64,000 nt of DNA. Origin: Aliidiomarina halalkaliphila (GTDB lineage: Bacteria; Pseudomonadota; Gammaproteobacteria; Enterobacterales; Alteromonadaceae). Of this stretch, positions 48,508 through 59,460 are shown in pieces. The notes below the pieces were generated by a model, which made no database searches, was not told the DNA's origin, and saw only the letters and a program-made list of their open reading frames with translations. Location of the stretch: the NCBI RefSeq assembly GCF_007096385.1, contig NZ_VJWL01000003.1, positions 273,763 through 337,762 on the forward strand. Reading direction: 5' to 3'. Within the stretch, counting starts at the first letter, position 1. Each line of letters begins with the position of its first letter. The translations under genes and the position numbers were made by a program.

Positions 48508-49851
48508 TTAGCTCAGCCCGAGCTTTTTCTCCAAATAGTGGATATTGGTGCCACCGTGCTGGAAGTTCTCGTCTGCCATAATATCTTTTTGCAGCGGAAC
48601 ATTGGTTTTAATGCCTTCAATAATCAGTTCGCTTAACGCGTTGCGCATGCGCGCAATGGCCACATCACGGTTTTCGCCGTAAGTAATCAGCTTACCAATC
48701 ATTGAATCGTAATTTGGCGGTACCCGATATTCCGTGTAGATGTGGGAATCCCAACGCACGCCCATACCACCCGGAGGATGGAAGCGATTGATGGTACCCG
48801 GTGACGGAATAAAGTTCTTCGGATCTTCGGCGTTAATCCGACACTCAATGGCATGACCGCGCACAATAATGTCTTCTTGGTTGATAGACAGTGGTCGACC
48901 GGCGGCGATACGCAACTGTTCTTTCACCAAATCGACTCCGGTGACCATTTCAGTTACCGGGTGCTCAACCTGAATACGGGTGTTCATTTCAATGAAATAG
49001 AACTCGCCATTTTCGTACAAGAATTCAAAGGTACCGGCACCGCGATAACCAATCTCGACACAGGCTCGCGCACAACGCTCACCGATGCTCTTACGCATCT
49101 CAGTGGTGATCCCTGGCGCAGGCGCTTCTTCTACCACTTTTTGGTGGCGACGCTGCATAGAGCAATCACGTTCACCTAAGTGAATCGCATTGCCTTGACC
49201 ATCGGCGAGTACCTGAACTTCGATATGGCGTGGGTTCTCAAGAAACTTTTCCATATACACAACAGGGTTACCGAACGCAGAACGGGCTTCACTTTGAGTA
49301 GCTTGAATGGATTTTAGTAAGTCTTTTTCTTCGCGTACAACGCGCATACCGCGACCACCGCCACCACCGGCCGCTTTAATGATCACAGGGTAGCCGATGC
49401 GTTTGGCGATCTTTTTGTTTTTCTCGCCGTCATCGTCGAGTGGGCCACCGGAACCAGGTACACAAGGTACACCTGCTTTTTTCATGGCTTCAATCGCGGA
49501 TACTTTGTCACCCATGATGCGAATAACTTCAGGCGTTGGACCAACGAAGATAAATCCGGAATTTTCGACTTGCTCGGCGAAATCAGCGTTTTCTGCAAGA
49601 AACCCGTAGCCTGGATGAATGGCGGCTGCGTCGGTGACTTCTGCTGCGCTAATAATACGCGGAATATTTAAGTAACTTTCGGTGGCTGAAGGCGGACCAA
49701 TACAAATGGACTCATCCGCTAACAGCACGTGCTTCAAATTTTTATCGACCGTGGAATGGACTGCCACCGTTTTAATGCCAAGCTCTTTACAGGCTCGCAA
49801 AATTCGCAGTGCAATCTCGCCCCGGTTCGCAATCACTACTTTATCTAGCAT
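48508..49851 (-). CDS. accC: Acetyl-CoA carboxylase, biotin carboxylase subunit
   Basis: Carboxylates the biotin on AccB with ATP and bicarbonate, the first half of malonyl-CoA synthesis. It has 447 residues. [20 protein letters not shown] opens the protein. The ATP-grasp motifs [16 protein letters not shown] and [16 protein letters not shown] and the biotin carboxylase signature [16 protein letters not shown] are present. It starts 29 bases after accB. accBC operons in gammaproteobacteria are often growth-rate controlled; no site is evident here. Confidence 0.98.
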   Translation of the reverse strand: MLDKVVIANRGEIALRILRACKELGIKTVAVHSTVDKNLKHVLLADESICIGPPSATESYLNIPRIISAAEVTDAAAIHPGYGFLAENADFAEQVENSGFIFVGPTPEVIRIMGDKVSAIEAMKKAGVPCVPGSGGPLDDDGEKNKKIAKRIGYPVIIKAAGGGGGRGMRVVREEKDLLKSIQATQSEARSAFGNPVVYMEKFLENPRHIEVQVLADGQGNAIHLGERDCSMQRRHQKVVEEAPAPGITTEMRKSIGERCARACVEIGYRGAGTFEFLYENGEFYFIEMNTRIQVEHPVTEMVTGVDLVKEQLRIAAGRPLSINQEDIIVRGHAIECRINAEDPKNFIPSPGTINRFHPPGGMGVRWDSHIYTEYRVPPNYDSMIGKLITYGENRDVAIARMRNALSELIIEGIKTNVPLQKDIMADENFQHGGTNIHYLEKKLGLS

Positions 49852-49880
49852 AACAAGTGCCTTTTTTGCGTACGCGTGGC

Positions 49881-50339
49881 TTACTCGATCACGAATAATG
49901 GCTGATCGAACTCAACGGGAGCTTCATTCTCTACCAGAATTTGCTTCACCACACCGGATACGTCGGCTTCGATATGATTCATCATTTTCATGGCTTCAAC
50001 GATACAGAGGGTATCGCCTACGTTCACGCGTTGACCAACAGTAATAAAGGCCTTCGCGCCAGGGGCTGGCGACTCATAGTAGGTACCAACCATCGGCGAT
50101 TTCACCACATGACCAGAAATCTCTTCTGCCTTCGGCTCAGCGGCAGGAGCGGCCGCTGGTGCTGCAGCTGGTGCCGCTTGCTGGGGCGCCGGCATTTGCA
50201 TGTGCGTCATTTGCGGATAAGCAGGGGCTGCCGAGTGGCGGCTAATACGTACTGATTCTTCACCCTCAGTAATTTCTAACTCAGAGATGCCAGACTCTTC
50301 GAGCAGTTCGATCAGTTTCTTAATTTTACGAATATCCAT
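49881..50339 (-). CDS. accB: Acetyl-CoA carboxylase, biotin carboxyl carrier protein
   Basis: Carries biotin between the carboxylase and transferase subunits. It has 152 residues. The N-terminal [20 protein letters not shown] is typical. A Pro/Ala-rich linker (residues 55-75) leads to the biotinyl domain, with the modified lysine in EAMKMMNHI and the thumb region after [10 protein letters not shown]. It lies 23 bases downstream of aroQ, so aroQ-accB-accC probably form one transcript, as in Pseudomonas and Haemophilus. Confidence 0.98.
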   Translation of the reverse strand: MDIRKIKKLIELLEESGISELEITEGEESVRISRHSAAPAYPQMTHMQMPAPQQAAPAAAPAAAPAAEPKAEEISGHVVKSPMVGTYYESPAPGAKAFITVGQRVNVGDTLCIVEAMKMMNHIEADVSGVVKQILVENEAPVEFDQPLFVIE

Positions 50340-50362
50340 TAGCTGAATAACCTTTAACTAGT

Positions 50363-50815
50363 TTAATTTGAATTCGAAAGCTGCGTTGCCGCTGCAGCCA
50401 ATGCAAAGTGGTAGCCTTGTGCGCCTAGGCCACAAATCACGGCTTTGGCACAGTCGGAAAAATACGAATGACGTCGGAAGGGCTCCCGAGCGTGCACATT
50501 TGAAAGGTGCACTTCAATAAAAGGAATCCCTGTCCCGAGTAGAGCATCGCGCAACGCAACACTGGTGTGCGTGAACGCAGCGGGATTGATAATGATGAAA
50601 TCGGCCTGACCACGCGCCTGATGAATTGCGTCGATCAATATGTGCTCGGCATTGCTCTGGATAAAGCTTATCGAGAGGCCAAGCTGGCTGGCTTCCGTGC
50701 GCAGCATTGATTCGATGTCGTTCAGGGTCGTGGTTCCGTAAACGTCGGGTTCCCGTGTACCCAACAAGTTTAGATTCGGTCCGTTCACCACAAAAATATG
50801 TTTTTTATCTGTCAT
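50363..50815 (-). CDS. aroQ: Type II 3-dehydroquinate dehydratase
   Basis: Third step of the shikimate pathway: dehydroquinate to dehydroshikimate. It has 150 residues. Signatures: [19 protein letters not shown] with the catalytic Tyr near residue 26, [19 protein letters not shown], and [20 protein letters not shown]. It is first gene of the aroQ-accB-accC block. The ribosome site is weak. The gap upstream contains the dsbD terminator. Confidence 0.97.
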   Translation of the reverse strand: MTDKKHIFVVNGPNLNLLGTREPDVYGTTTLNDIESMLRTEASQLGLSISFIQSNAEHILIDAIHQARGQADFIIINPAAFTHTSVALRDALLGTGIPFIEVHLSNVHAREPFRRHSYFSDCAKAVICGLGAQGYHFALAAAATQLSNSN

Positions 50816-50860
50816 CGTGTCGCTATCTGCTGCGAAATTGAAATATTTCGGCCTAAGTAT

Positions 50861-50895
50861 AAAAAAGACCCGAAACTTTCAACAAGGTTCGGGTC
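50861..50895 (-). terminator. Terminator of dsbD
   Basis: GACCCGAA and TTCGGGTC form an 8-bp stem with a 13-base loop, followed on the minus strand by six T residues. The remaining gap to 51020 shows only a small GCAGCA/TGCTGC stem. Confidence 0.78.
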
Positions 50896-51020
50896 ATTAT
50901 AAATAATAATTTCGTTTTCGCAGCAAAATACTGGTCTTATCAGCGAAATTCGCAGCAATGTTTGCTGCTTCTGAACCGCGACGCCATCACTAAAGCATCG
51001 GATTTTCTATTATTGCCGCA

Positions 51021-52793
51021 TCATTGCTGCATTATTCGCCGTAAATGGTTGTTAAATTGCTCTGCATCGATAAATCCAGTAACGCGCCATTCGGTCATTT
51101 CTTCGCCATCGCGATTGAAAAACAGCACCGTCGGGAGGCCTAATACTTGATATTCACTTAACAGCGCCGTGTTGTTGGCGCTAATAGACGTCACATCTGC
51201 TTGCAGCACATGGAAGTCGTTAAGGGTGCTTTGTACCTCAGGATCGGCGAAGGTGTAACGCTCAAGTTCAAGACAGGCAACACACCAGTCGGCATAGAGG
51301 TCAAGCATAACCCATTGGCCTTGTGTATTAGCTTTGGCTATCTGCTCTTGCAGTCCGCTCAGATCGCTCACCATGGTAAATTGCAATTTACGTTCGGCGA
51401 AAGAGCCATCAACGTACGGTAATTGCCACTTTACACCGGCGCCGGCGTAGCCAAGTAATAAGATAAGACTAATGGCTCGTCCTGTGGTTCCGAGTTGTTT
51501 CCATAGTTCCCGTAGTAATAAGGCAGCACTGCCCACAAAGAAAGCAATCCAGACCCAACCGGCAATGCTGTAATGCAACAGACGTTCTACCAAGAATATG
51601 GCGACTGCCAACATCAAGATGCCAAATAGGATTTTCACGGTATTCATCCACTGGCCGCTCTTCGGCAATAGTTTGCCACCGGACATCCCAATTAAAATCA
51701 GTGGTATGCCCATGCCTAAACTCAGAGCGTAAAGCACAAAACCACCGACAAAGACGTCGCCGGATTGGGCAATAAAGAGCAATGCTCCCGAGAGTGGCGC
51801 CGTGGTGCATGGTGATGCAATTAGGCCTGATAAAACACCCATCATAAATACACTTGGGTACACACCGCCTTTTTGCTTGGAGCTAAGTTCCGTGAGTTTT
51901 TGTTTTAGACCACTGGGCATATCCATGCGAATCGCACCAAACATCGCCAGCGCAAAAACTACAAATAACGCCGCGAGAACTCCGAGTAACACCGGGTGTT
52001 GCAAGTAAGCTTGATATTGCATTCCGGCCAGTGCTACCAGAATACCCAATAGGGTGTAGGTGATCGCCATTCCTTGCACGTATACGAATGACAACCAGAA
52101 GCCACGCCGCACACTGAGTGAGCGTCCACCTTGCTGTTGGTTAATAATAATGCCTGAGATAATCGGATACATGGGGAACACGCAGGGTGTGAATGCGAGT
52201 CCTAGACCGAGCAACAAGAAAATGCCGGCGGTCAGCCAAATACGGTCTGGCTGTAATAAACTAAATACGCCGGTAGCAGGTGCTGGTGAGGTACTGGAAA
52301 AATCCTCGAGCTGATAGCTTCCGCTTGGCCCTGCCCCCGTAGTACCATCGAGGAACACATCCACGGTGGCTGGTGCATAACACAGCCCGGCATCGGCACA
52401 GCCTTGAAAGCGCACTGTTAATACATCCCCAGTTTGTGCTTGAGCAAGGTCCACGGTTAGGGTTACAAAATCTCGATAGATTATGGAATCACCAAAGAAC
52501 TCATCATTGTGCGCGATGCCCTCGGGGAGCGGGTGAAGTTCATTGACGAGAGTTTCAGGCGTTAAACCAAAGCGATGCTGATATAGGTAGTAGCCTTCCG
52601 TGATCTCAAAATTGAGATACAGGCGGTCGCCATCCTGACTGTATGAAAAAGGAAAGGCTTGGTGCACCGGCAGGAATTCACCTTCGGCATTAGAGAAGAA
52701 TGATGGTTGCGCCTGAGCGACACCCCACACCAGAAAAAGTACACCAATCCAATTGAACCAGCGGGAAAAACGTTTGCTACTACGTGTACGCAC
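51021..52793 (-). CDS. dsbD: Thiol:disulfide interchange protein DsbD
   Basis: Passes electrons from cytoplasmic thioredoxin to periplasmic DsbC and related proteins. It has 590 residues in three parts: signal peptide ending AQAQ and a periplasmic alpha domain with the Cys pair in GCADAGLCYAP; an eight-helix membrane domain with Cys in TPCVFPMYP and SPCTTAPLSGAL; and a thioredoxin-like gamma domain with CVAC in YADWCVACLELE. The start is GTG at 52793, with GAGG about 11 bases upstream. It lies 13 bases after cutA, the conserved cutA-dsbD pair. Confidence 0.96.
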   Translation of the reverse strand: MRTRSSKRFSRWFNWIGVLFLVWGVAQAQPSFFSNAEGEFLPVHQAFPFSYSQDGDRLYLNFEITEGYYLYQHRFGLTPETLVNELHPLPEGIAHNDEFFGDSIIYRDFVTLTVDLAQAQTGDVLTVRFQGCADAGLCYAPATVDVFLDGTTGAGPSGSYQLEDFSSTSPAPATGVFSLLQPDRIWLTAGIFLLLGLGLAFTPCVFPMYPIISGIIINQQQGGRSLSVRRGFWLSFVYVQGMAITYTLLGILVALAGMQYQAYLQHPVLLGVLAALFVVFALAMFGAIRMDMPSGLKQKLTELSSKQKGGVYPSVFMMGVLSGLIASPCTTAPLSGALLFIAQSGDVFVGGFVLYALSLGMGIPLILIGMSGGKLLPKSGQWMNTVKILFGILMLAVAIFLVERLLHYSIAGWVWIAFFVGSAALLLRELWKQLGTTGRAISLILLLGYAGAGVKWQLPYVDGSFAERKLQFTMVSDLSGLQEQIAKANTQGQWVMLDLYADWCVACLELERYTFADPEVQSTLNDFHVLQADVTSISANNTALLSEYQVLGLPTVLFFNRDGEEMTEWRVTGFIDAEQFNNHLRRIMQQ

Positions 52794-52806
52794 AGTATTG
52801 GTTACC

Positions 52807-53124
52807 TCATGTTCGTGCCGTGACCTCGGCGACCCATTGTATATAATCCGACAAACCTTTGGCGACAGGCACAGCTAGAATCTCCGGCGTATCGTAGGGA
52901 TGCCATTCTTGCAGCTGTTGCTCGAGCGCTTGATAGCGCTCGTCGGTAGTTTTTAATATCAGCATTACTTCATTGCTTTGCTCAATGTTTCCTTGCCACT
53001 CGTATACCGACTCAATTCCAGGCTGAATGTTCACACAAGCCACCAGTTTTTCTTTTACTAAGCGGCTAGCTAAATCACGAGCGGTTTCGATATCAGGTAC
53101 GGTACAAAACACCATGAGGGTCAT
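52807..53124 (-). CDS. cutA: Divalent cation tolerance protein CutA
   Basis: A small trimeric protein linked to copper tolerance; its exact action is unknown. It has 105 residues. The family pattern is MVFCTVPDIETARDLASRLV, KLVACVNIQPGIESVYEWQG, EVMLILKT and HPYDTPEILAVPV. The ATG at 53124 has GGAGG six bases upstream; a longer in-frame start at 53202 would run into the fxsA promoter. It is divergent from fxsA and upstream of dsbD. Confidence 0.95.
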   Translation of the reverse strand: MTLMVFCTVPDIETARDLASRLVKEKLVACVNIQPGIESVYEWQGNIEQSNEVMLILKTTDERYQALEQQLQEWHPYDTPEILAVPVAKGLSDYIQWVAEVTART

Positions 53125-53153
53125 TTGAACCTCCAACTCTTCGAATGTGAGCA

Positions 53154-53180
53154 CTTGAAAACAGGGGTATGATGCCCCAT
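53154..53180 (+). promoter_or_regulatory. Sigma-32 type heat-shock promoter of fxsA
   Basis: CTTGAAA and CCCCATGTA with 15 bases between CTTGAA and CCCCAT. Both hexamers match the heat-shock consensus perfectly. The element overlaps the cutA start region and lies 30 bases before fxsA. Confidence 0.8.
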
Positions 53181-53210
53181 GTATGCGAGATAACCAAGAC
53201 AAGGTGACTT

Positions 53211-53744
53211 ATGTTTCCAGTAATACTGCTTCTATTTATCGTGGTTCCCTTAATCGAGATTCTGGTTTTGATTCAAGTGGGGCAAGTGATCGGTGGCTTA
53301 AATACGATCTTGTTGCTGATCGTTACCGCGGTCGTGGGTGCCTCGTTGGTGAGGAGCCAAGGCCTGCGGGCATGGTCGCAAGCGCAACAACGTATGGCCA
53401 TGGGCGAAATGCCAGGGCAGCAGTTAGCGGAAGGCATGATTATCTTTATGGCGGGGGTGATGTTTGTCACGCCTGGCTTTGTGACTGATATTGTTGCGGT
53501 GGTGTTTTTGTTACCGGGATTCCGACAAGCCTTTGCGCGAAAAGTCATGCAACGGATGCAAATGCATACCATGCACGGCGGGGTACATATGCATGGTTCA
53601 TTTCGTGCAGGCCCACGTGGCCCCGGCAGTGATCCTCGAGGGCCAAGCAATGAATCACAGGGCGGACGTACCTTTGAAGGTGAATATAAAGCGGAAGACG
53701 CCGATCAAGAGCGTATCCAGCGCGATGATCGCGACGATAAGTAA
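53211..53744 (+). CDS. fxsA: FxsA family membrane protein
   Basis: An inner-membrane protein known from E. coli to relieve phage T7 exclusion by F plasmid; its housekeeping role is unclear. It has 177 residues: membrane helices at about 3-22, 26-45 and 76-100, with the family motif VTPGFVTDIVAVVFLLPGFR. The C-terminal 65 residues are hydrophilic, and residues 113-129 are very rich in Met and His, which could bind metal. The position just before groES is conserved. A consensus heat-shock promoter lies upstream. Confidence 0.93.
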   Translation: MFPVILLLFIVVPLIEILVLIQVGQVIGGLNTILLLIVTAVVGASLVRSQGLRAWSQAQQRMAMGEMPGQQLAEGMIIFMAGVMFVTPGFVTDIVAVVFLLPGFRQAFARKVMQRMQMHTMHGGVHMHGSFRAGPRGPGSDPRGPSNESQGGRTFEGEYKAEDADQERIQRDDRDDK

Positions 53745-53758
53745 TTTTTTGCGATCTG

Positions 53759-53789
53759 CCCCTTGTATTCCATTGGGCCGCCCCCATTT
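53759..53789 (+). promoter_or_regulatory. Sigma-32 type promoter of groES-groEL
   Basis: CCCCTTGTA (53759-53767) and CCCCATTT (53782-53789) with 14 bases between. This is a good heat-shock promoter match and gives a leader of about 105 bases. No CIRCE inverted repeat was seen. Confidence 0.75.
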
Positions 53790-53902
53790 TCAGAACACCC
53801 GAGTGCGGTAAAGCACGTCACGAATTTTTTAAACCGAGGTGAGCTTGCGAGCATCACCTTATTGAAACCCAAACAAACTATCATTGAGTAGGAGTAACTC
53901 GA

Positions 53903-54193
53903 ATGAAACTTCGTCCATTACATGATCGTGTGATTGTTAAGCGCGCTGAAGCTGAAAGCAAATCACCAGGTGGTATCGTACTCACCGGTTCGGCTGCAGA
54001 AAAATCAACGCGCGGTGAAGTGATTGCCGTAGGCAACGGTCGCATTCTCGACAATGGCGATGTAAAGCCATTAGATGTGAAAGTTGGCGACGTTGTGCTG
54101 TTCAGTGAAGGCTACGGTGTGAAAACTGAGAAAATTGACGGTGAAGAATACCTCATTATGAGCGAGTCAGACATTCTGGCAGTGGCTGAATAA
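53903..54193 (+). CDS. groES: Co-chaperonin GroES
   Basis: The heptameric lid of the GroEL folding chamber. It has 96 residues. [20 protein letters not shown] opens the protein; the mobile loop is [20 protein letters not shown], and the family signature [12 protein letters not shown] follows. The ribosome site is AGGAG. The operon partner groEL starts 52 bases later. Both are under a predicted sigma-32 promoter. Confidence 0.98.
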   Translation: MKLRPLHDRVIVKRAEAESKSPGGIVLTGSAAEKSTRGEVIAVGNGRILDNGDVKPLDVKVGDVVLFSEGYGVKTEKIDGEEYLIMSESDILAVAE

Positions 54194-54227
54194 TTGTCTT
54201 TGCAAGCATATTGAACAACGTATTTAA

Positions 54228-55877
<1,650 letters not shown>

Positions 55878-55894
55878 GCCCATTCCTAAGGCAG

Positions 55895-55911
55895 CCAACG
55901 CATTGCGTTGG
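55895..55911. repeat. 17-base palindrome, copy 2
   Basis: CCAACGCA, one T, TGCGTTGG, 17 bases after the groEL stop. It matches the palindrome at 29723 except for the central base, and here one more G/C pair extends it. Confidence 0.5.
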
Positions 55912-55927
55912 CGACCTCTGGTGTTTG

Positions 55928-55960
55928 AAAAAGGGTGGTGCGCGAGCACCGCCCTTTTTT
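55928..55960 (+). terminator. Terminator of groES-groEL
   Basis: AAAAAGGGTGGTGC pairs with GCACCGCCCTTTTT (one T-G pair) around GCGA and ends in a T-run. Confidence 0.9.
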
Positions 55961-56072
55961 CTATCCACATCTTTGACAATTCTTTACGAAATAGCGGTAG
56001 GCATCCACTTGTAGTAAACCGGCGTAACAACTATACCTAAGATGAGATGCGTTACCTTGAAGGAGGGCATAT

Positions 56073-56588
56073 ATGAAAGCATTGTGGATCGCGTTGATCA
56101 CTAGCACGATGTTTGTTTCCGTGGCAGTGAACGCTGCGGATGTGAAAGTTACTTGGCAAGATCCAAGTAGCTATCGAGATATTCAAGCGGCTGATATGCA
56201 ACAAGCACGCTTTCAAGAGCAGTTGTTTGCGGCTTTCGAAAGCAAGTTTGAGTCGCTCGCAGCAGATCTACCTGACGGCTACACGCTTTCTATTATCGTG
56301 ACAGACGTAATGCTAGCGGGTTTGGTGGAAATGCATGACTTACAAGGTCAACCGAAGCAAATGCGCGTGATTCGTCCGGGCTATTATCCGGAAATGAAAC
56401 TAACTTACTCGCTCGTAGATGCGGATGGTAATGAAGTTCAGGCCGGCGATGAACATATTCGAGGCCGAGAGCTTTTTGGTCAAGGTCGTTTGGAATCAAA
56501 GCAGCGGCGCCGAGGCGTTGAGCTCATTGAGTACGAAGGTGCCATGTTGGATCGCTGGTTTAAAAATACTTTTAAAGCAGACGATTAA
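56073..56588 (+). CDS. DUF3016 family exported protein
   Basis: A 171-residue protein with a signal peptide ending AVNAAD. The mature part shows the family pattern VKVTWQDPSSYRDI, LPDGYTLSIIVTDVMLAGL and a C-terminal EYEGAMLDRWFKNTF. The function is unknown; it is probably a small periplasmic protein. The ribosome site AAGGAGG is strong. It has its own terminator and converges with epmB. Confidence 0.85.
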   Translation: MKALWIALITSTMFVSVAVNAADVKVTWQDPSSYRDIQAADMQQARFQEQLFAAFESKFESLAADLPDGYTLSIIVTDVMLAGLVEMHDLQGQPKQMRVIRPGYYPEMKLTYSLVDADGNEVQAGDEHIRGRELFGQGRLESKQRRRGVELIEYEGAMLDRWFKNTFKADD

Positions 56589-56608
56589 GTAAACAATAGT
56601 GCTATACC

Positions 56609-56639
56609 AAACCACCGTTCTTTGTAACGGTGGTTTTTT
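56609..56639. terminator. Terminator between the DUF3016 gene and epmB
   Basis: AAACCACCGTT and its complement form an 11-bp stem with a six-base loop, followed by a T-run on the plus strand. Confidence 0.87.
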
Positions 56640-56669
56640 ATTGGTTGGCAAACAATGGAGAGAGAGCTT

Positions 56670-57677
56670 CTAGCGCAACGGTGTTTTATTGGGTTCCCCT
56701 GCTAGCTCGCGCACTAAAGTGGGCACCAGAAATCCGGGAAGTTGGGATTGCATTTGTTGATGTAGCTTCAACGCTTTGGCATCGTCGACTGCGAAGTGGG
56801 CCGCTCCAGACACCGGGTCGAGCTGATGCAAATAATAGGGCAGTATGCCGGCGCGAAACACGGCTTCGTGAAGGGCTATCTGTGCATCTAGGCTGTCGTT
56901 AATTGCCTTGAGTAAAACGCTTTGATTTAAAAAGTGGATTCCGCGCTGGCGCCACTGAGCGACAAAATCACTTAGCTCTGTTGAAACCTCATGGGCGTGG
57001 TTAATATGCAGCACCATTGTTACTGGAACGGGCAATGAACTGAGTGCGTCACCGAGATCGGAAGTAAGGCGTTGGGGAATGACCACAGGTAGGCGTGTAT
57101 GAATGCGTACGCGCCGAATTTGTGCCAGAGCGGTAAAGCGGTGTAAGGCATCCACTACATGCGCGTCACTTGCCATTAAGGGGTCACCGCCGCTGAGGAT
57201 CACTTCATTAATATCTGGGTGCTGCGCGATGTAGTCGCACATATGGTCTAGGTCTGATTTGCTAATGTGATGCTCTTGGTAGGGAAAGTGGCGCCGAAAA
57301 CAATAGCGACAATTTACCGCACATCCCCCACGAAAGATCACCAATACACGACTCTTATATTTGTGCAGTAACCCGGGAATCTGACTGGCGTTTTTCTCGT
57401 CTAATGGGTCCGTGCTGTATCCAGGCACCTGCGCAAACTCATCACTTTGTGGAAGCACCTGCAACAGCAATGGGTCTTGGGTGTTGCCTGGCTCCATCAA
57501 TGCAGCAAAAGGCTTAGGCACTCGCATAGGAAATAAAGAGCGCGCAGACTCGTGCGCAGTCACCCAATCGGCAGGTAACTGCAAATAGTCGGCGAGTGCT
57601 TGCGGCGAGGTAAAGGATTGGGCCAGCTCGCGCTGCCAACTGCTTTGGAGTTGAATATTGAATGCGTGGTCTGCCAT
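56670..57677 (-). CDS. epmB: EF-P lysine 2,3-aminomutase
   Basis: A radical-SAM enzyme that turns (S)-alpha-lysine into (R)-beta-lysine, which EpmA attaches to EF-P. It has 335 residues. The cluster-binding CAVNCRYCFRRHFPY has the Cx3Cx2C spacing. EVILSGGDPLMASD and RIHTRLPVVIPQRL are family hallmarks, and the PLP lysine is expected near the C-terminus. It is divergent from efp; epmA follows efp, so all three genes of this branch are clustered. Confidence 0.96.
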   Translation of the reverse strand: MADHAFNIQLQSSWQRELAQSFTSPQALADYLQLPADWVTAHESARSLFPMRVPKPFAALMEPGNTQDPLLLQVLPQSDEFAQVPGYSTDPLDEKNASQIPGLLHKYKSRVLVIFRGGCAVNCRYCFRRHFPYQEHHISKSDLDHMCDYIAQHPDINEVILSGGDPLMASDAHVVDALHRFTALAQIRRVRIHTRLPVVIPQRLTSDLGDALSSLPVPVTMVLHINHAHEVSTELSDFVAQWRQRGIHFLNQSVLLKAINDSLDAQIALHEAVFRAGILPYYLHQLDPVSGAAHFAVDDAKALKLHQQMQSQLPGFLVPTLVRELAGEPNKTPLR

Positions 57678-57807
57678 ACGCTAGGTGCTAAGCTCCATTG
57701 AATCGACGTATTCATCACTTGAGTCAACTATTTTACCTGAAATACAATTCGCTTTGGTTTATTATTAGGCCGTTTTTCAAATTCGTTATCGAAGGCACGA
57801 GGGGCTC

Positions 57808-58374
57808 ATGGCCAATTACAGTACAAATGAATTTAAACAGGGCTTAAAAATCATGCAGGACGGCGAGCCGTGCGTGATTCTTGAGAACGAAATGGTTAAG
57901 CCAGGCAAAGGTCAGGCATTTAGCCGGGTACGCATTCGTAAATTATTGTCTGGCAAGGTGGTTGAGAAAACCTTCAAGTCTGGCGATAGCGTTGAAGGTG
58001 CGGACGTAGTGGATGTTGAACTTGCGTATTTGTATGCAGATGGCGAGTTCTGGCACTTCATGAACAACGAAACCTTCGAACAAATTGCAGCGGACGACGC
58101 GGCTGTCGGTGACAATAAAAAATGGTTGGTGGAACAGGACGTGTGTACGTTAACACTCTGGAACGGCAAGCCGATTAACGTTGCACCGCCAAACTTCGTT
58201 GAGTTGGAAATCGTTGAAACCGATCCTGGTTTGAAAGGTGATACCGCGGGAACTGGCGGAAAACCGGCGACTTTAAGTACCGGTGCAGTGGTGCGCGTAC
58301 CTTTATTCGTGCAAATCGGCGAAGTGATCAAGGTTGATACGCGGTCTGGCGAATACGTGTCACGGGTAAAATAA
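57808..58374 (+). CDS. efp: Translation elongation factor P
   Basis: Relieves ribosome stalling at proline stretches. It has 188 residues. Lys34 in KPGKGQAF is the site that receives beta-lysine from Epm[27 protein letters not shown] and the C-terminal [20 protein letters not shown] are family hallmarks. The ribosome site GAGGGG lies before the ATG. epmA starts eight bases after its stop, and epmB is divergent. Confidence 0.98.
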   Translation: MANYSTNEFKQGLKIMQDGEPCVILENEMVKPGKGQAFSRVRIRKLLSGKVVEKTFKSGDSVEGADVVDVELAYLYADGEFWHFMNNETFEQIAADDAAVGDNKKWLVEQDVCTLTLWNGKPINVAPPNFVELEIVETDPGLKGDTAGTGGKPATLSTGAVVRVPLFVQIGEVIKVDTRSGEYVSRVK

Positions 58375-58382
58375 GCGCTCGA

Positions 58383-59360
58383 ATGACCGACGTTCGCTGG
58401 CAACCCACGGCATCGTGGAACGTGCTTCATAATCGTGCGGATATGCTTCGGCGTATTCGCACTTTTTTTGCTGAACGCGATGTACTTGAGGTCGACACGC
58501 CGCTCCTGTCTCACGCGGGTGTCACTGATGTGCACCTTCAGAATGTGACGGCGCAATTGCAGGGGCCGGGGATGCCAATCCCAACAACCTTCTATCTACA
58601 AACGTCACCAGAATACGCGATGAAACGGCTGTTGGCGGCAGGGAGCGGTTCCATCTATCAGATTTGTAAGGTGGTACGCGATGATGAAATTAGCGTGCGC
58701 CACAACCCCGAATTCACCATGCTCGAATGGTATCGGCCTGGTTTTAGCGATGCGGATCTGATGGCGGAAACCGACGTCTTAGTGCGGGATATTCTTGGCT
58801 GCGCGGAAGCGGAGTATGTTACCTATCAAGATGCGTTTCAGCGTGAGCTCAACATTGATCCATTAACCTCAGCGGGCATTGCCGAATTAAAGCAACGGTT
58901 ACTTCATGATGGCTATGGAAGCGCCATCGATGAAAGTGACAGCGCCGATACACTTTTGCAGTTAGCCATGAGTATGTATGTGGAGCCGAATATTGGGCAG
59001 GAGCGGCCGTGTTTTGTAACGCACTTTCCAGCGTCGCAAGCGGCGCTTGCCAAGCTAAGCACCGATGACCCGCGAGTATCCCATCGTTTTGAGTTGTTTT
59101 ATCAGGGATTAGAACTTGCAAATGGATTTTGGGAACTTACCGATGCCAAGCAGCAGCGCCAACGTTTTGAGCAGGATAATCGGGAGCGGAAAGCGCTCGG
59201 TTTGCAAGAACAGCCGGTAGACGAACGTTTCCTTGCGGCGTTAGATGCGGGCATACCTGAATGCGCTGGCATCGCGGTGGGTTTAGATCGATTGCTGATG
59301 CTTCGCGTGGGAGCACAAGACATTAGTCAGGTACTGTCGTTTCCTATTGAGAGAGCCTAG
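58383..59360 (+). CDS. epmA: EF-P-(R)-beta-lysine ligase
   Basis: A class II lysyl-tRNA synthetase paralog without the anticodon domain that attaches beta-lysine to Lys34 of EF-P. It has 325 residues. Motif 2 lies in YQICKVVRDDEISVRHNPEF, followed by TMLEWYRPGF; motif 3 is GIAVGLDRLLMLRVG near the end. It is translationally close to efp (eight bases) with no clear ribosome site of its own, which suggests coupling. Confidence 0.96.
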   Translation: MTDVRWQPTASWNVLHNRADMLRRIRTFFAERDVLEVDTPLLSHAGVTDVHLQNVTAQLQGPGMPIPTTFYLQTSPEYAMKRLLAAGSGSIYQICKVVRDDEISVRHNPEFTMLEWYRPGFSDADLMAETDVLVRDILGCAEAEYVTYQDAFQRELNIDPLTSAGIAELKQRLLHDGYGSAIDESDSADTLLQLAMSMYVEPNIGQERPCFVTHFPASQAALAKLSTDDPRVSHRFELFYQGLELANGFWELTDAKQQRQRFEQDNRERKALGLQEQPVDERFLAALDAGIPECAGIAVGLDRLLMLRVGAQDISQVLSFPIERA

Positions 59361-59407
59361 TTGGTAGCGAGCTGGTCAAAAAGTCGCCTTTCAATTTCGC
59401 ACTCTTT

Positions 59408-59420
59408 GTTATATTATTAC
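59408..59420 (+). promoter_or_regulatory. Possible Zur-binding palindrome before the MerC-like gene
   Basis: GTTATATTATTAC differs from the gammaproteobacterial Zur core GTTATAxTATAAC at one arm base. It lies 40 bases before the MerC-like start, where a repressor could act. Confidence 0.4.
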
Positions 59421-59460
59421 ATCCTAAATTTTTTAGTCAGTCCAAGGTTAGATCACGCGT

